Source of the DNA: DAHVFK01 sp963755395
Lineage (GTDB): Bacteria; Pseudomonadota; Gammaproteobacteria; Burkholderiales; SG8-39
Assembly: GCA_963755395.1 (NCBI GenBank)
Contig: CAVWJJ010000004.1
Coordinates: 372,001-436,000, forward strand
DNA: 64,000 bases
Reading direction: 5' to 3'
The notes beneath the pieces are model-generated. The model worked only from the letters and a program-made list of their open reading frames with translations. It searched no databases and was not told the origin of the DNA. Numbering within the stretch: the first letter of the stretch is position 1; every line of letters begins with the position of its first letter. Both the position numbers and the translations under genes were made by a program. Positions 35,883-45,094 of the stretch are shown here, piece by piece.

Positions 35883-35895
35883 GGCCGCGCTGCCG

Positions 35896-36903
35896 ATGAG
35901 CCGCATCGCGGTGCTAGGCGCGGGCGCCTGGGGCACGGCGCTCGCTGCGGCGCTTGCGTGCGCTGGGCGGCAGGTGCATCTCTGGGCGCGCGACCCGGCG
36001 CAGGCCGAAGCGATCAGACGCTCGCGGCGCAACGAGCGCTACCTGCCCGAAATCGAGCTGCCCGCCCGCCTCGCCGTCAGCGCGGCGTTGCCCGAGGCGC
36101 TCAAGGGCGCCGGTCTGCTGCTTGCGGCGACGCCGGTGGCGGGTTTGCGCCAGCTGCTCGGCTTGCTGCGCGCCGAAAAGACCTCTGCGCCGCTGGTCTG
36201 GCTGTGCAAGGGCTTCGAGCAGGGCACGGGCCGGCTGCCGCACCAGGTCGTGTCCGAAGCCCAGCGCGGGGCGGTCCCGAGCGGCGTGCTGTCGGGCCCG
36301 TCGTTCGCGCTCGAGGTCGCTCGCGGCTTGCCGTGCGCGCTCACGCTCGCCTCGGGCGATGCCGGCTTCGCGCGCGACGCGGCGGCGGCGCTGCATGGCG
36401 GCAGGCTGCGCGTGTATCACAGCACCGACCTGATCGGGGTGGAAATCGGCGGTGCGGTGAAGAACGTGATTGCGATCGCTGTGGGCATCTGCGACGGCCT
36501 CGGCCTGGGGCAGAACGCGCGCGCCGCGCTCATCACGCGCGGGCTGGCCGAGCTATCGCGCCTCGGTGTGGCGCTGGGCGGTGCGGCCGAAACCTTCATG
36601 GGCCTCGCCGGCGCCGGCGACCTGATTCTCACCGCTACTGGCGACCTGTCGCGCAATCGCCGCGTCGGGCTCGAGCTCGCGCGCGGACGAACGCTCGACG
36701 ACATACTTGGAACGCTCGGCCATGTTGCCGAGGGCGTGCGTTCGGCGCAGGAAGTGGCGCGGCTCGCCGCAGACAACGGGCTCGAATTGCCGATAAGCGA
36801 CGCGGTAAACGCGGTCCTGCACGGCAGCGTCGCGCCGCAGGCGGCGGCCGAGCTGCTGCTCGCGCGCGACCCGAAACCCGAGGCGCTCAGCGCGCGCCGC
36901 TGA
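35896..36903 (+). CDS. gpsA: NAD(P)-dependent glycerol-3-phosphate dehydrogenase
   Basis: A 335-residue enzyme that reduces dihydroxyacetone phosphate to sn-glycerol 3-phosphate for phospholipid synthesis. The Rossmann motif is VLGAGAWGTALAAALA, followed by WLCKGFEQGTG, LSGPSFALEVARG, the catalytic lysine region GGAVKNVIAIAVGICDGLGLG, and GLAGAGDLILTATGDLSRNR. It overlaps the convergent trmL gene by 17 bases. Confidence 0.95.
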   Translation: MSRIAVLGAGAWGTALAAALACAGRQVHLWARDPAQAEAIRRSRRNERYLPEIELPARLAVSAALPEALKGAGLLLAATPVAGLRQLLGLLRAEKTSAPLVWLCKGFEQGTGRLPHQVVSEAQRGAVPSGVLSGPSFALEVARGLPCALTLASGDAGFARDAAAALHGGRLRVYHSTDLIGVEIGGAVKNVIAIAVGICDGLGLGQNARAALITRGLAELSRLGVALGGAAETFMGLAGAGDLILTATGDLSRNRRVGLELARGRTLDDILGTLGHVAEGVRSAQEVARLAADNGLELPISDAVNAVLHGSVAPQAAAELLLARDPKPEALSARR

Positions 36904-37351
36904 AGCCAAGCTGGCGCCAGGCCTCGAACACCACCACGGCGACCGCGTTCGACAGGTTGAGACTCCGATTGCCGGGCCGCATCGGCAGACGCAGCTGCGA
37001 CTCCGAATCGAAGGTTTGCAGGATTTCTTGCGGCAGTCCGGCGGTCTCGGATCCGAATACGAAAACGTCGCCGGCGCGGAGGCGCTCGTCGTAGACGCTG
37101 CGCCGCGCACGGGTGGACAGCGCGAACATGCGTCTGCCCTTGAAGCCGGAAAGAAAATGACACCAGTCGGCATGAACGGTGACGTTTGCCAGGTCGTGAT
37201 AGTCGAGTCCGGCGCGTTTGAGCTGGCGGTCGTTCATCGAAAAGCCGAGCGGCTGGACCAGGTGCAGCCGGGCGCCGGTGTTGGCCGCGAGGCGGATCAC
37301 GTTGCCCGCGTTGGGCGGGATCTCCGGGGCGTGCAGGACGACGTCGATCAT
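36887..37351 (-). CDS. trmL: tRNA (cytidine/uridine-2'-O-)-methyltransferase TrmL
   Basis: A 154-residue SPOUT methyltransferase for the wobble base of tRNA-Leu. The N-terminal VVLHAPEIPPNAGNVIRLAA and the knot motifs VFGSETAGLP and LPMRPGNRSLNLSNAVAVVV are diagnostic. Length matches the TrmL family. Its ATG overlaps the comF stop (ATGA), so it is translated with comF. Confidence 0.94.
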   Translation of the reverse strand: MIDVVLHAPEIPPNAGNVIRLAANTGARLHLVQPLGFSMNDRQLKRAGLDYHDLANVTVHADWCHFLSGFKGRRMFALSTRARRSVYDERLRAGDVFVFGSETAGLPQEILQTFDSESQLRLPMRPGNRSLNLSNAVAVVVFEAWRQLGFSGAR

Positions 37352-38067
37352 TCGCTCTGCGGCGGGAAGGTTCGCGCCGCAACCCAGTTCACCACGCGCG
37401 AGGCGCCCGCGCGTTTGAGCGTGCGGGCGAGCTCGTCGAGCGTCGCACCGGTGGTCATGACGTCGTCCACTACGGCCACGGCAAGGCCCTCGAGCGGGCG
37501 CGGGCAGCGGAACGCGCCGCGCACGTTGCGCACCCGCTCTGCGGGCGGCAGCGCGATTTGGGCCGCGGTATCGCGGCTGCGCTCGCACAAGGACGGCCGC
37601 AGCGGCACGTCCGTCGCGCGGGCGACCACGCGCGCGATCTCCATCGACTGGTTGTAGCCCCGCTCGCGCACGCGCGCGGCCGACAAGGGCACCGGCAGCA
37701 GGACGTCGGGCCGCGCCGAGCCCGCGACGCTGCTCGCGAGCACGCGCCCGAGCAGCGCCGCGATCGCGAGCCCGCCACGGAACTTGAGCGCCTGAATCAG
37801 CACATCGGCCGGAAAGCGGTAGGCCAGCGCCGCGACGGTCGCATCGAAGTGCGGCGGAGCCGCAAGACAGGCGCCACAGACCGCGCCGCCCGGAACCGGA
37901 AGCGCGCAGCGCGGGCAAAGCCCTTCGGTCTCCAGGCGCGGCAGGTCGCGCTCGCAGGCCGGGCACAGCAGCCCCTCGTCGCGAGCGCCGTCGGCAGCGC
38001 CGCGGCACAGCAGGCAGGTTCCGCCGAACACGAGGTTGGCGATGCGTCGGGCGGCGCGCGTCAGCAT
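37348..38067 (-). CDS. comF: ComF-family amidophosphoribosyltransferase-like protein
   Basis: A 239-residue protein with an N-terminal zinc-ribbon region of paired cysteines (CLLC, CPAC, CPRC, CGAC) and a C-terminal phosphoribosyltransferase domain with the PRPP loop VAVVDDVMTTGATLDELA. In naturally competent bacteria ComF helps DNA uptake or processing; in others its role is unclear. It is coupled to trmL. Confidence 0.9.
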   Translation of the reverse strand: MLTRAARRIANLVFGGTCLLCRGAADGARDEGLLCPACERDLPRLETEGLCPRCALPVPGGAVCGACLAAPPHFDATVAALAYRFPADVLIQALKFRGGLAIAALLGRVLASSVAGSARPDVLLPVPLSAARVRERGYNQSMEIARVVARATDVPLRPSLCERSRDTAAQIALPPAERVRNVRGAFRCPRPLEGLAVAVVDDVMTTGATLDELARTLKRAGASRVVNWVAARTFPPQSE

Positions 38068-38171
38068 GGGAGCGGGCGGATGCGCCCGATTATGCGCCCC
38101 GCGGCGCGCCTTGACGCGCGCGCGACACGGCCGCGAGAATCAACCGTTAGCCAAAGAACAGGATTCTCCGC

Positions 38172-39542
38172 ATGTGGACCGTAGCCGGATTGACGGCGGA
38201 GCTCGCCGCCGGCCGCACGAGCAGCCGCGAACTGGTCGAGCAGTCGCTCGCGCGCATCGCCGACGCCCGCGGCGAGGGCGCGCGAGCGTTCCTAAAGGTC
38301 TACGCCGAGACCGCCCGCGCCGAGGCGGACCTCGCCGATCGCTTGCGCGCCAGCGGCATCGTGCGCTCGCCCGTGGACGGCCTGCCGGTGTCGGTCAAGG
38401 ACCTGTTCGACGTCGGCGGCGACGTGACTCGCGCGGGCTCGCGCCTGCTGGCGGGTGCGCCGCCCGCGGCGCGCGACGCGCCGCCGGTGGCGCGCCTGCG
38501 TGCCGCGGGGGCGCCGATCGTCGGGCGCACCAACATGGTCGAATTCGCCTTCGGCACGACCGGGCTCAACCCGCACTATGGCACCCCGCGCAATCCCTGG
38601 GAGCGCGCCGTGGGCCGGGTTCCGGGCGGCTCCTCGTCGGGCGCCGCGGTGGCCCAGGCCGACGGCATGTGCGCAATGGCGCTCGGCAGCGACACGCGCG
38701 GCTCGATACGCCAGCCTGCCGCGCTGTGCGGCGTGACCGGCTTCAAGCCGACCGCGCGACGCGTCCCGCGCGAGGGCGCCTTTCCGCTTTCCTACACGCT
38801 CGATTCGGTCGGCCCGCTCGCCAACAGCGTGGCGTGTTGCGCCGCCTACGACGCGGTGCTTGCGGGCGAGTCGCCCGCGCCGTTCGAGGAACTGCCGCTC
38901 AAGGGCCTGCGTCTGCTCGTGCCCCGCTCGAGCCTGCTCGACGATCTCGACCCGGCGGTCGGCGGCGCGTTCGAAGCTGCGCTGAGCAGGCTGTCGGCCG
39001 CGGGTGCAATTCTGGTCGAGCGTCCGGTCGCTGCCTTCGATCGCCAGGCCGAATACTTCCGCAACGGCGGTTTCGCCGGCGCCGAGGCCTACGCGATCCA
39101 CCGGCGCTGGGAAGGCCGGTTATCGGAATACGATCGGCGCGTGGCGCAGCGAATTCTGCTCGGAAAAGGCATCAGCGCGGCCGACTACGTCGAGCTGGGC
39201 CTGCTGCGCACGACCTACATACGCGAGGTGAAGACGCTGCTGGCGCCGTTCGACGCCTTTCTCATGCCGACCACGCCGTGCGTGGCCCCGACCATCGCCG
39301 AGGTGGATCGCAGCGACGAGGATTACTTCCGCTGGAACATGCGCATCCTGCGCAACGTCGGAGTGGTCAACTTCCTCGACGGTTGCGCGCTGACCCTGCC
39401 GTGCCAGGCGCCGGGTGAGGCGCCGGTCGGACTGTCGGTATGCGGCGCTGCGCTCGCGGACAGGCACGTGCTCGCCGTCGGCGCGGCGCTTGAGCGCGGG
39501 CTCGAGCCGGTCACCCGGCGCGCGGCCGCCGCGCGTGGCTGA
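38172..39542 (+). CDS. Amidase-signature hydrolase
   Basis: A 456-residue amidase with the Ser-cisSer-Lys triad: lysine in GLPVSVKDLFDVGG (near residue 77), GGSSSGAAVAQ and SDTRGSIRQPAALCG with the cis-Ser and nucleophile. The family includes GatA, 6-aminohexanoate hydrolases and AtzF; no gatB or gatC is nearby, so it is not the tRNA amidotransferase. The substrate is unknown. It lies between comF and bioC, which are often adjacent in betaproteobacteria, and overlaps bioC by eight bases. Confidence 0.88.
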   Translation: MWTVAGLTAELAAGRTSSRELVEQSLARIADARGEGARAFLKVYAETARAEADLADRLRASGIVRSPVDGLPVSVKDLFDVGGDVTRAGSRLLAGAPPAARDAPPVARLRAAGAPIVGRTNMVEFAFGTTGLNPHYGTPRNPWERAVGRVPGGSSSGAAVAQADGMCAMALGSDTRGSIRQPAALCGVTGFKPTARRVPREGAFPLSYTLDSVGPLANSVACCAAYDAVLAGESPAPFEELPLKGLRLLVPRSSLLDDLDPAVGGAFEAALSRLSAAGAILVERPVAAFDRQAEYFRNGGFAGAEAYAIHRRWEGRLSEYDRRVAQRILLGKGISAADYVELGLLRTTYIREVKTLLAPFDAFLMPTTPCVAPTIAEVDRSDEDYFRWNMRILRNVGVVNFLDGCALTLPCQAPGEAPVGLSVCGAALADRHVLAVGAALERGLEPVTRRAAAARG

Positions 39543-40410
39543 CGCGGACGCAAGACTGGAGCGGCGCGCCGCGCGCCGCCGCTTCGAGCGCGCGGCGGGC
39601 ACCTACGATGATGCGGCGCGGCTCGAGGCGGAAGTCGGCGCGCGCATGCTTGAGAGGCTTGATTACGTGCGCGTCGCGCCGCGACGCATCCTCGACGCGG
39701 GATCCGGCACCGCGCGCGAGGCGCGGCGCCTGACCGAGCGCTATCGCGACGCGAGCCTGATTGCGCTCGACTTTTCGCTCGCGATGCTGCGCCGCGCGCA
39801 GCGGGGAGGGGGATTCCTGCCGCGCCTGTTCGCCGGGCGGCGTGCGTTGCCGCTGTGCGCCGATTTCGAGCGCCTGCCGCTCGTCTCGGGCTCGGTCGGG
39901 CTGGTGTGGTCGAACATGGCGCTGCACTGGCTGGACGAGCCCTTGGGCGCGCTGCGCGAGTTTCAGCGCGTGCTGGGGCACGACGGCCTGCTCATGCTCA
40001 GCACCCTGGGGCCGGACACGCTCAAGGAACTGCGCGCGGCGGCGGGCGAACGCCGCGTGCACCGATTCATGGACATGCACGACCTGGGCGATCGCCTGGT
40101 CGCCGCTGGATTTGCGGCGCCGGTGATCGACATGGAGGTCGTCACGGTAACTTATCCTGACACGGAAGCCTTCCTGGCCGAGCTGCGCGCTACCGGTCAG
40201 ACGGGGGTTCGCGCCGACCGGCCGCGTGGGCTAGCCGGACGGCGCTTTCTCGCGCGGCTGCACGAGTCGCTGCGGGCGCAGGCGCACGGGGACCGGCTCC
40301 CGGCGACGTTCGAGGTGGTCTACGGTCACGCCTGGAAAGGCACGCCGCGCGCGGCCGCCGCAGACACGGCGGTGGTGCGGCTCGAACTTTCGCGCCATAA
40401 AAAAAGTTGA
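39535..40410 (+). CDS. bioC: Malonyl-ACP O-methyltransferase BioC-like
   Basis: A 291-residue SAM-dependent methyltransferase from a GTG at 39535. Seen: RRFERAAGTYDDAARLEAEVG, a pattern typical of BioC N-termini, motif I ILDAGSGTAREARRL, WSNMALHWLDEP and LSTLGPDTLKELRAA. BioC starts pimelate synthesis for biotin. No other biotin gene is in view, so the name rests on sequence pattern and the comF neighbourhood. Confidence 0.85.
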   Translation: MADADARLERRAARRRFERAAGTYDDAARLEAEVGARMLERLDYVRVAPRRILDAGSGTAREARRLTERYRDASLIALDFSLAMLRRAQRGGGFLPRLFAGRRALPLCADFERLPLVSGSVGLVWSNMALHWLDEPLGALREFQRVLGHDGLLMLSTLGPDTLKELRAAAGERRVHRFMDMHDLGDRLVAAGFAAPVIDMEVVTVTYPDTEAFLAELRATGQTGVRADRPRGLAGRRFLARLHESLRAQAHGDRLPATFEVVYGHAWKGTPRAAAADTAVVRLELSRHKKS

Positions 40411-40455
40411 CCCGCCGCCGCGGCAGAAGATGAGGATTTGTCTCGGGTTTTCGTG

Positions 40456-40484
40456 TTGTTATGGCAGCGCGACTGTGGTAATTT
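40456..40484 (+). promoter_or_regulatory. Probable promoter of the cytochrome c oxidase operon
   Basis: TTGTTA (40456-40461) and TAATTT (40479-40484) are separated by 17 bases. The region is visibly more AT-rich than its surroundings and lies 46 bases before the DUF2244 start that opens the cox gene run. Each box is a moderate consensus match. Confidence 0.45.
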
Positions 40485-40529
40485 ACCGCGGCTTCGGCCA
40501 CCCCGATTCGATGCGAGTGCGTTCGAAGC

Positions 40530-41021
40530 ATGACGAGTACCGAATTCCCGAGGCGTGAGCTGGTGTTCGAGGAGCAGGCAAACGGATCGAGCCTGCTGCT
40601 CAAGCGCAATTGTTCGATTTCCCCGGGGAGCATGTTGCGTGTGTTTGGGCTGCTTGCGCTCGCCTCGCTCGGCATCGCGGTGGGATTCGCGCTCGCGGGA
40701 GCCTGGCTGATACTGCCGTTCGCCGGCCTTGAAGTGCTCGCGCTCGGTGCGGCTTTCGTGATGCATGCGCGGCATGCAACGGACTTCGAGCGGATCGAAG
40801 TTTCGACAGGTCGACTGACGGTCGAGATAGTGGAGGCGGACCGCGTGGCCCGCTACGTGCTCGACCCGCGGGTCGCGAAGCTGCGGCTCGAGAAGGACGA
40901 AGGCTACGGCGCGCGTGTACTGTTGCGCATGCCGGGCAGGGATGTTGAAGTCGGCCGCCACCTCGATGCCGAGGCGCGCGAGAAGTTCGCGGCCGAGCTG
41001 ACGAAGAAATTGCGGATCTGA
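40530..41021 (+). CDS. DUF2244 membrane protein
   Basis: A 163-residue protein with two adjacent transmembrane helices (LRVFGLLALASLGIAVGFAL and the following hydrophobic stretch to about residue 78) and a cytoplasmic C-terminal domain. DUF2244 proteins are often encoded just before cytochrome c oxidase subunit II, as here. The function is unknown; the link suggests oxidase biogenesis or regulation. Confidence 0.85.
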   Translation: MTSTEFPRRELVFEEQANGSSLLLKRNCSISPGSMLRVFGLLALASLGIAVGFALAGAWLILPFAGLEVLALGAAFVMHARHATDFERIEVSTGRLTVEIVEADRVARYVLDPRVAKLRLEKDEGYGARVLLRMPGRDVEVGRHLDAEAREKFAAELTKKLRI

Positions 41022-41038
41022 ATCAGGAAAGGGCAACA

Positions 41039-41878
41039 ATGGCAAGCAACTCGGCACCTCCGGGAACGCGCTCCGTCGCGAACTCGAAAAAAGGCGCACG
41101 GTGGGCGGCAGCCCTGGCCGGTATGGCGCTGTCCGGTACGGCGATGGCCGCCACATGGAATCTGCAACCGCCGGCGACGGTAATCGCGTCCGACATTCAC
41201 AGCTTGCACGAATACGTAATGCTACTCGTGACCGTGATTTTCGTCGGTGTATTCGGCTTCATGTTTTGGGCGATCTTTGCGCATCGGAAATCGAAGGGGC
41301 ACAAAGCCGCGCAATTCCACGAGAATGTCACGATCGAGATTCTCTGGACCGTGATCCCCGCGCTCATTCTGATCGCAATCGTGGTGCCGGCGAGCAAGGT
41401 GGTAATCGCACAGAAGGACACGTCGAACTCCGACATCACAATCAAGGCTACTGGCTACCAGTGGAAATGGGGCTACGACTACCTCAAAGGCGAGGGCGCA
41501 GGCATCAGCTTCCTGTCCAATCTATCGACGTCGCGCGATCAGATCGAGGGCAGGGCCAGCAAGGACGGGCATTACCTGCTCGAAGTCGACCATCCGCTCG
41601 TGGTGCCAATCGACAAAAAAGTGCGCATCGTCACTACGGCGGCCGACGTCATCCACTCCTGGTCGGTGCCGGCCTTCGGCGTCAAACAGGACGCGATTCC
41701 GGGAATACTGCGCGACACCTGGTTCAAGGCCGACAAGACCGGAACCTTCCGCGGCCAGTGCTCGGAACTGTGCGGCAAGGACCACGGCTTCATGCCTATC
41801 GTCGTCAAGGTGGTGACCGAGCCGCAGTACGCGGCCTGGGTCGCCGATCAGACCAAAGGCAAAGCGGCTACGAAGTGA
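41039..41878 (+). CDS. coxB: Cytochrome c oxidase subunit II
   Basis: A 279-residue copper-A subunit. An N-terminal signal region (ALAGMALSGTAMAA) is followed by two transmembrane helices, the electron-entry motif YQWKWGYDY, and the copper-A site GQCSELCGKDHGFM with both cysteines, the histidine and the methionine. It accepts electrons from cytochrome c; no fused c-type heme domain is present. It begins 17 bases after the DUF2244 gene. Confidence 0.96.
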   Translation: MASNSAPPGTRSVANSKKGARWAAALAGMALSGTAMAATWNLQPPATVIASDIHSLHEYVMLLVTVIFVGVFGFMFWAIFAHRKSKGHKAAQFHENVTIEILWTVIPALILIAIVVPASKVVIAQKDTSNSDITIKATGYQWKWGYDYLKGEGAGISFLSNLSTSRDQIEGRASKDGHYLLEVDHPLVVPIDKKVRIVTTAADVIHSWSVPAFGVKQDAIPGILRDTWFKADKTGTFRGQCSELCGKDHGFMPIVVKVVTEPQYAAWVADQTKGKAATK

Positions 41879-41909
41879 CGAACCGAATTCAAGGATCAGG
41901 AGAACATCG

Positions 41910-43519
41910 ATGAGCGCAGTTCTCGACACGCACGGCAAGGCGCACGAACACGGGCACCACGACCACCACGGTGGTTACAGCGGCATCATGCGCTGGGTCA
42001 CGACCACCAACCACAAGGACATCGGCACGATGTACCTGTGGTTCTGCGTTCACCATGTTCATCGTCGGCGGGGTGCATGGCGCTGATGATCCGCGCCGAG
42101 CTGTTCGAGCCCGGCCTGCAGATCGTCAACCCGGAGTTCTTCAACCAGCTGACCACCATGCACGGCCTGATCATGGTTTTCGGCGCGATCATGCCGGCGT
42201 TCGTGGGCTTCGCGAACTGGCTGATCCCGATGCAGATCGGCGCGCCGGACATGGCGTTCGCGCGCATGAACAACTGGTAGCTTCTGGCTGCTGCCTTTCG
42301 CCGCGTCGCTGCTGATGATCTCGTTCTTCGTGCCCGGGCGGCGCACCGGGAGCGGGCTGGACGATGTATGCGCCGCTGACGGTCCAGCAGGGCATGGGGA
42401 TGGACTTCACGATTTTCGCGATCCACATGCATGGGCTGCAGCTCGATCATGGGCTCGATCAACATCATCACCACGATCCTCAACATGCGCGCGCCCGGCA
42501 TGACGCTGATGAAGATGCCGATGTTCTGCTGGACCTGGCTGATCACCGCCTACCTGCTGATCGCGGTGATGCCGGTGCTCGCCGGCGCAATCACGATGAC
42601 GCTGACCGACCGCCATTTCGGCACGTCCTTCTTCAACGCCGCGGGCGGCGGCGACCCGGTGATGTTACCAGCACATTTTCTGGTTCTTCGGCCATCCCGA
42701 GGTGTACATCATGATGCTGCCGGCGTTCGGCGTGATCTCTCAGGTAATCCCGGCGTTCTCGCGCAAGCCGCTGTTCGGCTACGCGTCGATGGTCTACGCC
42801 ACCTCGGCGATCGCGATCCTGTCGTTCATCGTCTGGGCGCACCACATGTTCACCACCGGCATGCCGGTGACGGGCCAGCTGTTCTTCATGTACGCGACCA
42901 TGCTGATCGCGGTGCCGACCGGCGTGAAGGTGTTCAATTGGGTGGCGACCATGTGGAAAGGGTCGATCAGCTTCGAGACGCCGATGCTGTTCGCGATCGG
43001 CTTTCTGCTGATGTTCACGCTCGGGCGGATTCACGGGCTTGATCCTTGCGATCGTGCCGATCGATATCCAGCTGCAGGACACCTATTACGTGGTGGCGCA
43101 CTTCCACTACGTGATGGTGGCCGGGGCGTTGTTCGCGGTCTTTGCCGGCATCTACTTCTGGCTTCCGAAGTGGACCGGGAAAATGTACGACGAGACGCTC
43201 GGCAAGTGGCATTTCTGGCTATCGATCATATTCTTCAACATGATTTTCTTCCCGATGCACTTTCTCGGTCTGGCCGGCATGCCGCGGCGCATCCCGGACT
43301 ACCCGCTGCAGTTCGCCGACCTGGAACCGGATCTCCACCGTCGGCGCGTTCGGCTTCGGAATGTCTCAATTGCTGTTCCTGTACATCGTCATCAAGACGA
43401 TTCGCAGCGGCGCGAAGGCGCCCGAGAAGCCCTGGGAAGGGGCTGATTCGCTCGAGTGGACGCATCTTCCTACCCCGGCGCCATACCATTCGTTCGAGAC
43501 CCCGCCGGTACTGAAGTAG
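41910..43519 (+). CDS. ctaD: Cytochrome c oxidase subunit I, eight one-base insertions
   Basis: The catalytic heme a/a3-copper-B subunit. The intact product would be 533 residues: TTNHKDIGTMYLWF, HGLIMVFGAIMPAFVGFANW, the copper-B/crosslinked His-Tyr segment FGHPEVYIMMLPAFG, WAHHMFTTGMP, DTYYVVAHFHYVMVAGALFA and a final TPPVLK. The frame changes near 42048, 42071, 42278, 42333, 42439, 42665, 43024 and 43321, each explained by one extra base. Removing eight bases leaves exactly 534 codons including the stop, so errors in the sequence are the likely cause. Confidence 0.92.
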
Positions 43520-43529
43520 GTGGCTGCGC

Positions 43530-43625
43530 ATGAGCCGTAACGCCAAGACTGGCCTGATCCTCGCAACGATCGCGCTGATGTTCTTTCTCGGCATCATCGC
43601 CAGGTTCTGGCTGTACGGTCGATGA
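43530..43625 (+). CDS. Cytochrome oxidase small assembly protein
   Basis: A 31-residue single-helix membrane protein: a short basic N-terminus, then LILATIALMFFLGIIARFWL, then LYGR. Such mini-proteins are conserved right after ctaD in betaproteobacteria and are annotated as cytochrome oxidase small assembly protein. The ATG is 10 bases after the ctaD stop, and the stop overlaps the next ATG (ATGA). Its size makes it easy to miss. Confidence 0.75.
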   Translation: MSRNAKTGLILATIALMFFLGIIARFWLYGR

Positions 43626-43819
43626 GCGAGGCGATGCGCCCCGGCCCGCTTGACGTGGTGAAGACGGTGCTGTTCGGTGCGCTAGGCGTGCGCCGCAAGG
43701 CCGATCACGAGCGCCAGACGCAGTCCGTGAATCCGGTCTATTTGATCGTCGCGGGCGTCGCGTTCGCGGCGCTATTCGTCCTTACGCTGATCGTGATCGT
43801 GCGAATCGTGGTGAGCTGA
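43622..43819 (+). CDS. DUF2970 membrane protein
   Basis: A 65-residue protein with an amphipathic N-terminus containing the family-like VVKTVLFGALGVRRKADHER and one C-terminal transmembrane helix (LIVAGVAFAALFVLTLIVIV). DUF2970 genes occur in betaproteobacterial cox operons, usually next to the Cox11 copper chaperone gene, which is absent here. The function is unknown. Confidence 0.8.
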   Translation: MSEAMRPGPLDVVKTVLFGALGVRRKADHERQTQSVNPVYLIVAGVAFAALFVLTLIVIVRIVVS

Positions 43820-43855
43820 TAACAATCGGAATATCGAAAGCAGGGAGACCGCAAC

Positions 43856-44722
43856 ATGGCGCAGACCGCAACCACCAACCCGCGGCAGCACTACTTCGTG
43901 CCGCAGCCGATGCCCTGGCCGATCATGGGGTCGATCGCGCTGTTCAGCATGACGACCGGCGCGGTGTTCGTATTCAATTCGCACCACGGCGGATGGATCT
44001 CGATCGCGATCGGCTTCATGATCCTGCTGTACATGCTGTTCCGCTGGTTCGGCGCCGTGATCGGCGAATCCGAATCCGGCAAGTACGGCAAGTGGGAGGA
44101 CGTTTCGTTCCGCTGGGGGATGAGCTGGTTTATCTTCTCAGAGGTGATGTTCTTTGCGGGCTTTTTCGGCGCTCTCTTCTACACCCGCGTGCTTTCGGTG
44201 CCCGACCTGGCAAGCTTGCAGAGCCAGGCGCTGTTGTGGCCGAATTTCTCGAGTCACTGGCCATCGGCGGGTCCGGGGTTCACGGGGCATTTCACCCCGA
44301 TGGAAGCGTGGGGGATACCCGCGGTGAATACGGCACTCCTGCTGAGTTCCGGAGTGACAGTGACGATCGCGCACTGGGCGTTGAAGCAAAACAAGCGCGG
44401 TATGTTGAACCTGTTCCTTGGATTCACCATTGCGCTGGGGGCGCTGTTCCTTGCGTTTCAGGCGCATGAGTACGGCCACGCCTACTCTCAACTGAACCTC
44501 AAGCTTACTACCGGCGTGTACGGGTCGACTTTCTTCATGCTGACGGGATTCCACGGCTTCCACGTGACGCTTGGCGCGATAATGCTGACGGTGATTCTCG
44601 TACGCTGCACGAGGGGGCACTTCAAGCCTGATCACCATTTCGCCTTCGAAGCAGTAGCCTGGTACTGGCACTTCGTCGACGTGGTGTGGCTCGGGCTTTT
44701 TATTTTCGTGTACCTGCTATAG
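43856..44722 (+). CDS. ctaE: Cytochrome c oxidase subunit III
   Basis: A 288-residue seven-helix subunit: YFVPQPMPWPIMGSIALF, WEDVSFRWGMSWFIFSEVMFF, the glutamate-containing FQAHEYGHAYS, FMLTGFHGFHVTLGAIMLTV and a final AWYWHFVDVVWLGLFIFVYL. It stabilises subunit I. It ends the first cox transcript and is followed by a strong terminator. Confidence 0.96.
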   Translation: MAQTATTNPRQHYFVPQPMPWPIMGSIALFSMTTGAVFVFNSHHGGWISIAIGFMILLYMLFRWFGAVIGESESGKYGKWEDVSFRWGMSWFIFSEVMFFAGFFGALFYTRVLSVPDLASLQSQALLWPNFSSHWPSAGPGFTGHFTPMEAWGIPAVNTALLLSSGVTVTIAHWALKQNKRGMLNLFLGFTIALGALFLAFQAHEYGHAYSQLNLKLTTGVYGSTFFMLTGFHGFHVTLGAIMLTVILVRCTRGHFKPDHHFAFEAVAWYWHFVDVVWLGLFIFVYLL

Positions 44723-44792
44723 GTGGGCGACCGCCAATCGGACACAACCAGGAGGGGAGGCGCCCGCGTAGCGCCACGGAGGAGAAGCTCAA

Positions 44793-44821
44793 ACGCCGCA
44801 CAGGGTGCGGCGTCTTTTTTT
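44793..44821 (+). terminator. Intrinsic terminator after ctaE
   Basis: A perfect 9-base-pair stem ACGCCGCAC-AGG-GTGCGGCGT (44793-44813) is followed by C and seven T. It closes the coxB-ctaD-ctaE transcript and lies between it and the small minus-strand gene. Confidence 0.93.
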
Positions 44822-44847
44822 GAGATCGGCTTTACCGGACTGAAAGT

Positions 44848-45045
44848 TCAGCTCAGCCTGCCATGGATGAAACCGAAATAGAGTCCGGCCATCAAAAACA
44901 GGAACAGAAAGACAGACAGGCCGACGCGGAGCGCGAGCGCCTTGAAAGCGCGGTCCGAGCCGCTCTGGTCATGGAATATGAAAAACAGCGCCGAGCCGAG
45001 ACTTGCGACGATCAGGACGAGCACGGCGATGACGAAGTAACGCAT
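44848..45045 (-). CDS. Twin-transmembrane small protein (DUF2909-like)
   Basis: A 65-residue protein with two helices (MRYFVIAVLVLIVASLGSAL and, after a short loop, ALRVGLSVFLFLFLMAGLYF). It is on the opposite strand within the cox locus, between ctaE and surf1, a position where betaproteobacteria commonly carry a DUF2909 twin-helix gene. The function is unknown. It is divergent from surf1. Confidence 0.78.
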   Translation of the reverse strand: MRYFVIAVLVLIVASLGSALFFIFHDQSGSDRAFKALALRVGLSVFLFLFLMAGLYFGFIHGRLS

Positions 45046-45094
45046 GGGGGAGAAGTTTAATGGATACCTGCTCCCGCTTCCACGCGTACACAGC

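Noticed and set aside
38172..39542. The amidase as GatA of the Glu-tRNA amidotransferase
   Set aside because: No gatB or gatC is adjacent, and the SDTRGSIRQPA loop and overall length fit general amidases better.
44723..44792. A small RNA or small gene in the AGGAGG-rich stretch after ctaE
   Set aside because: Two Shine-Dalgarno-like runs occur but no start codon with a sensible frame follows before the terminator, and no promoter is visible.
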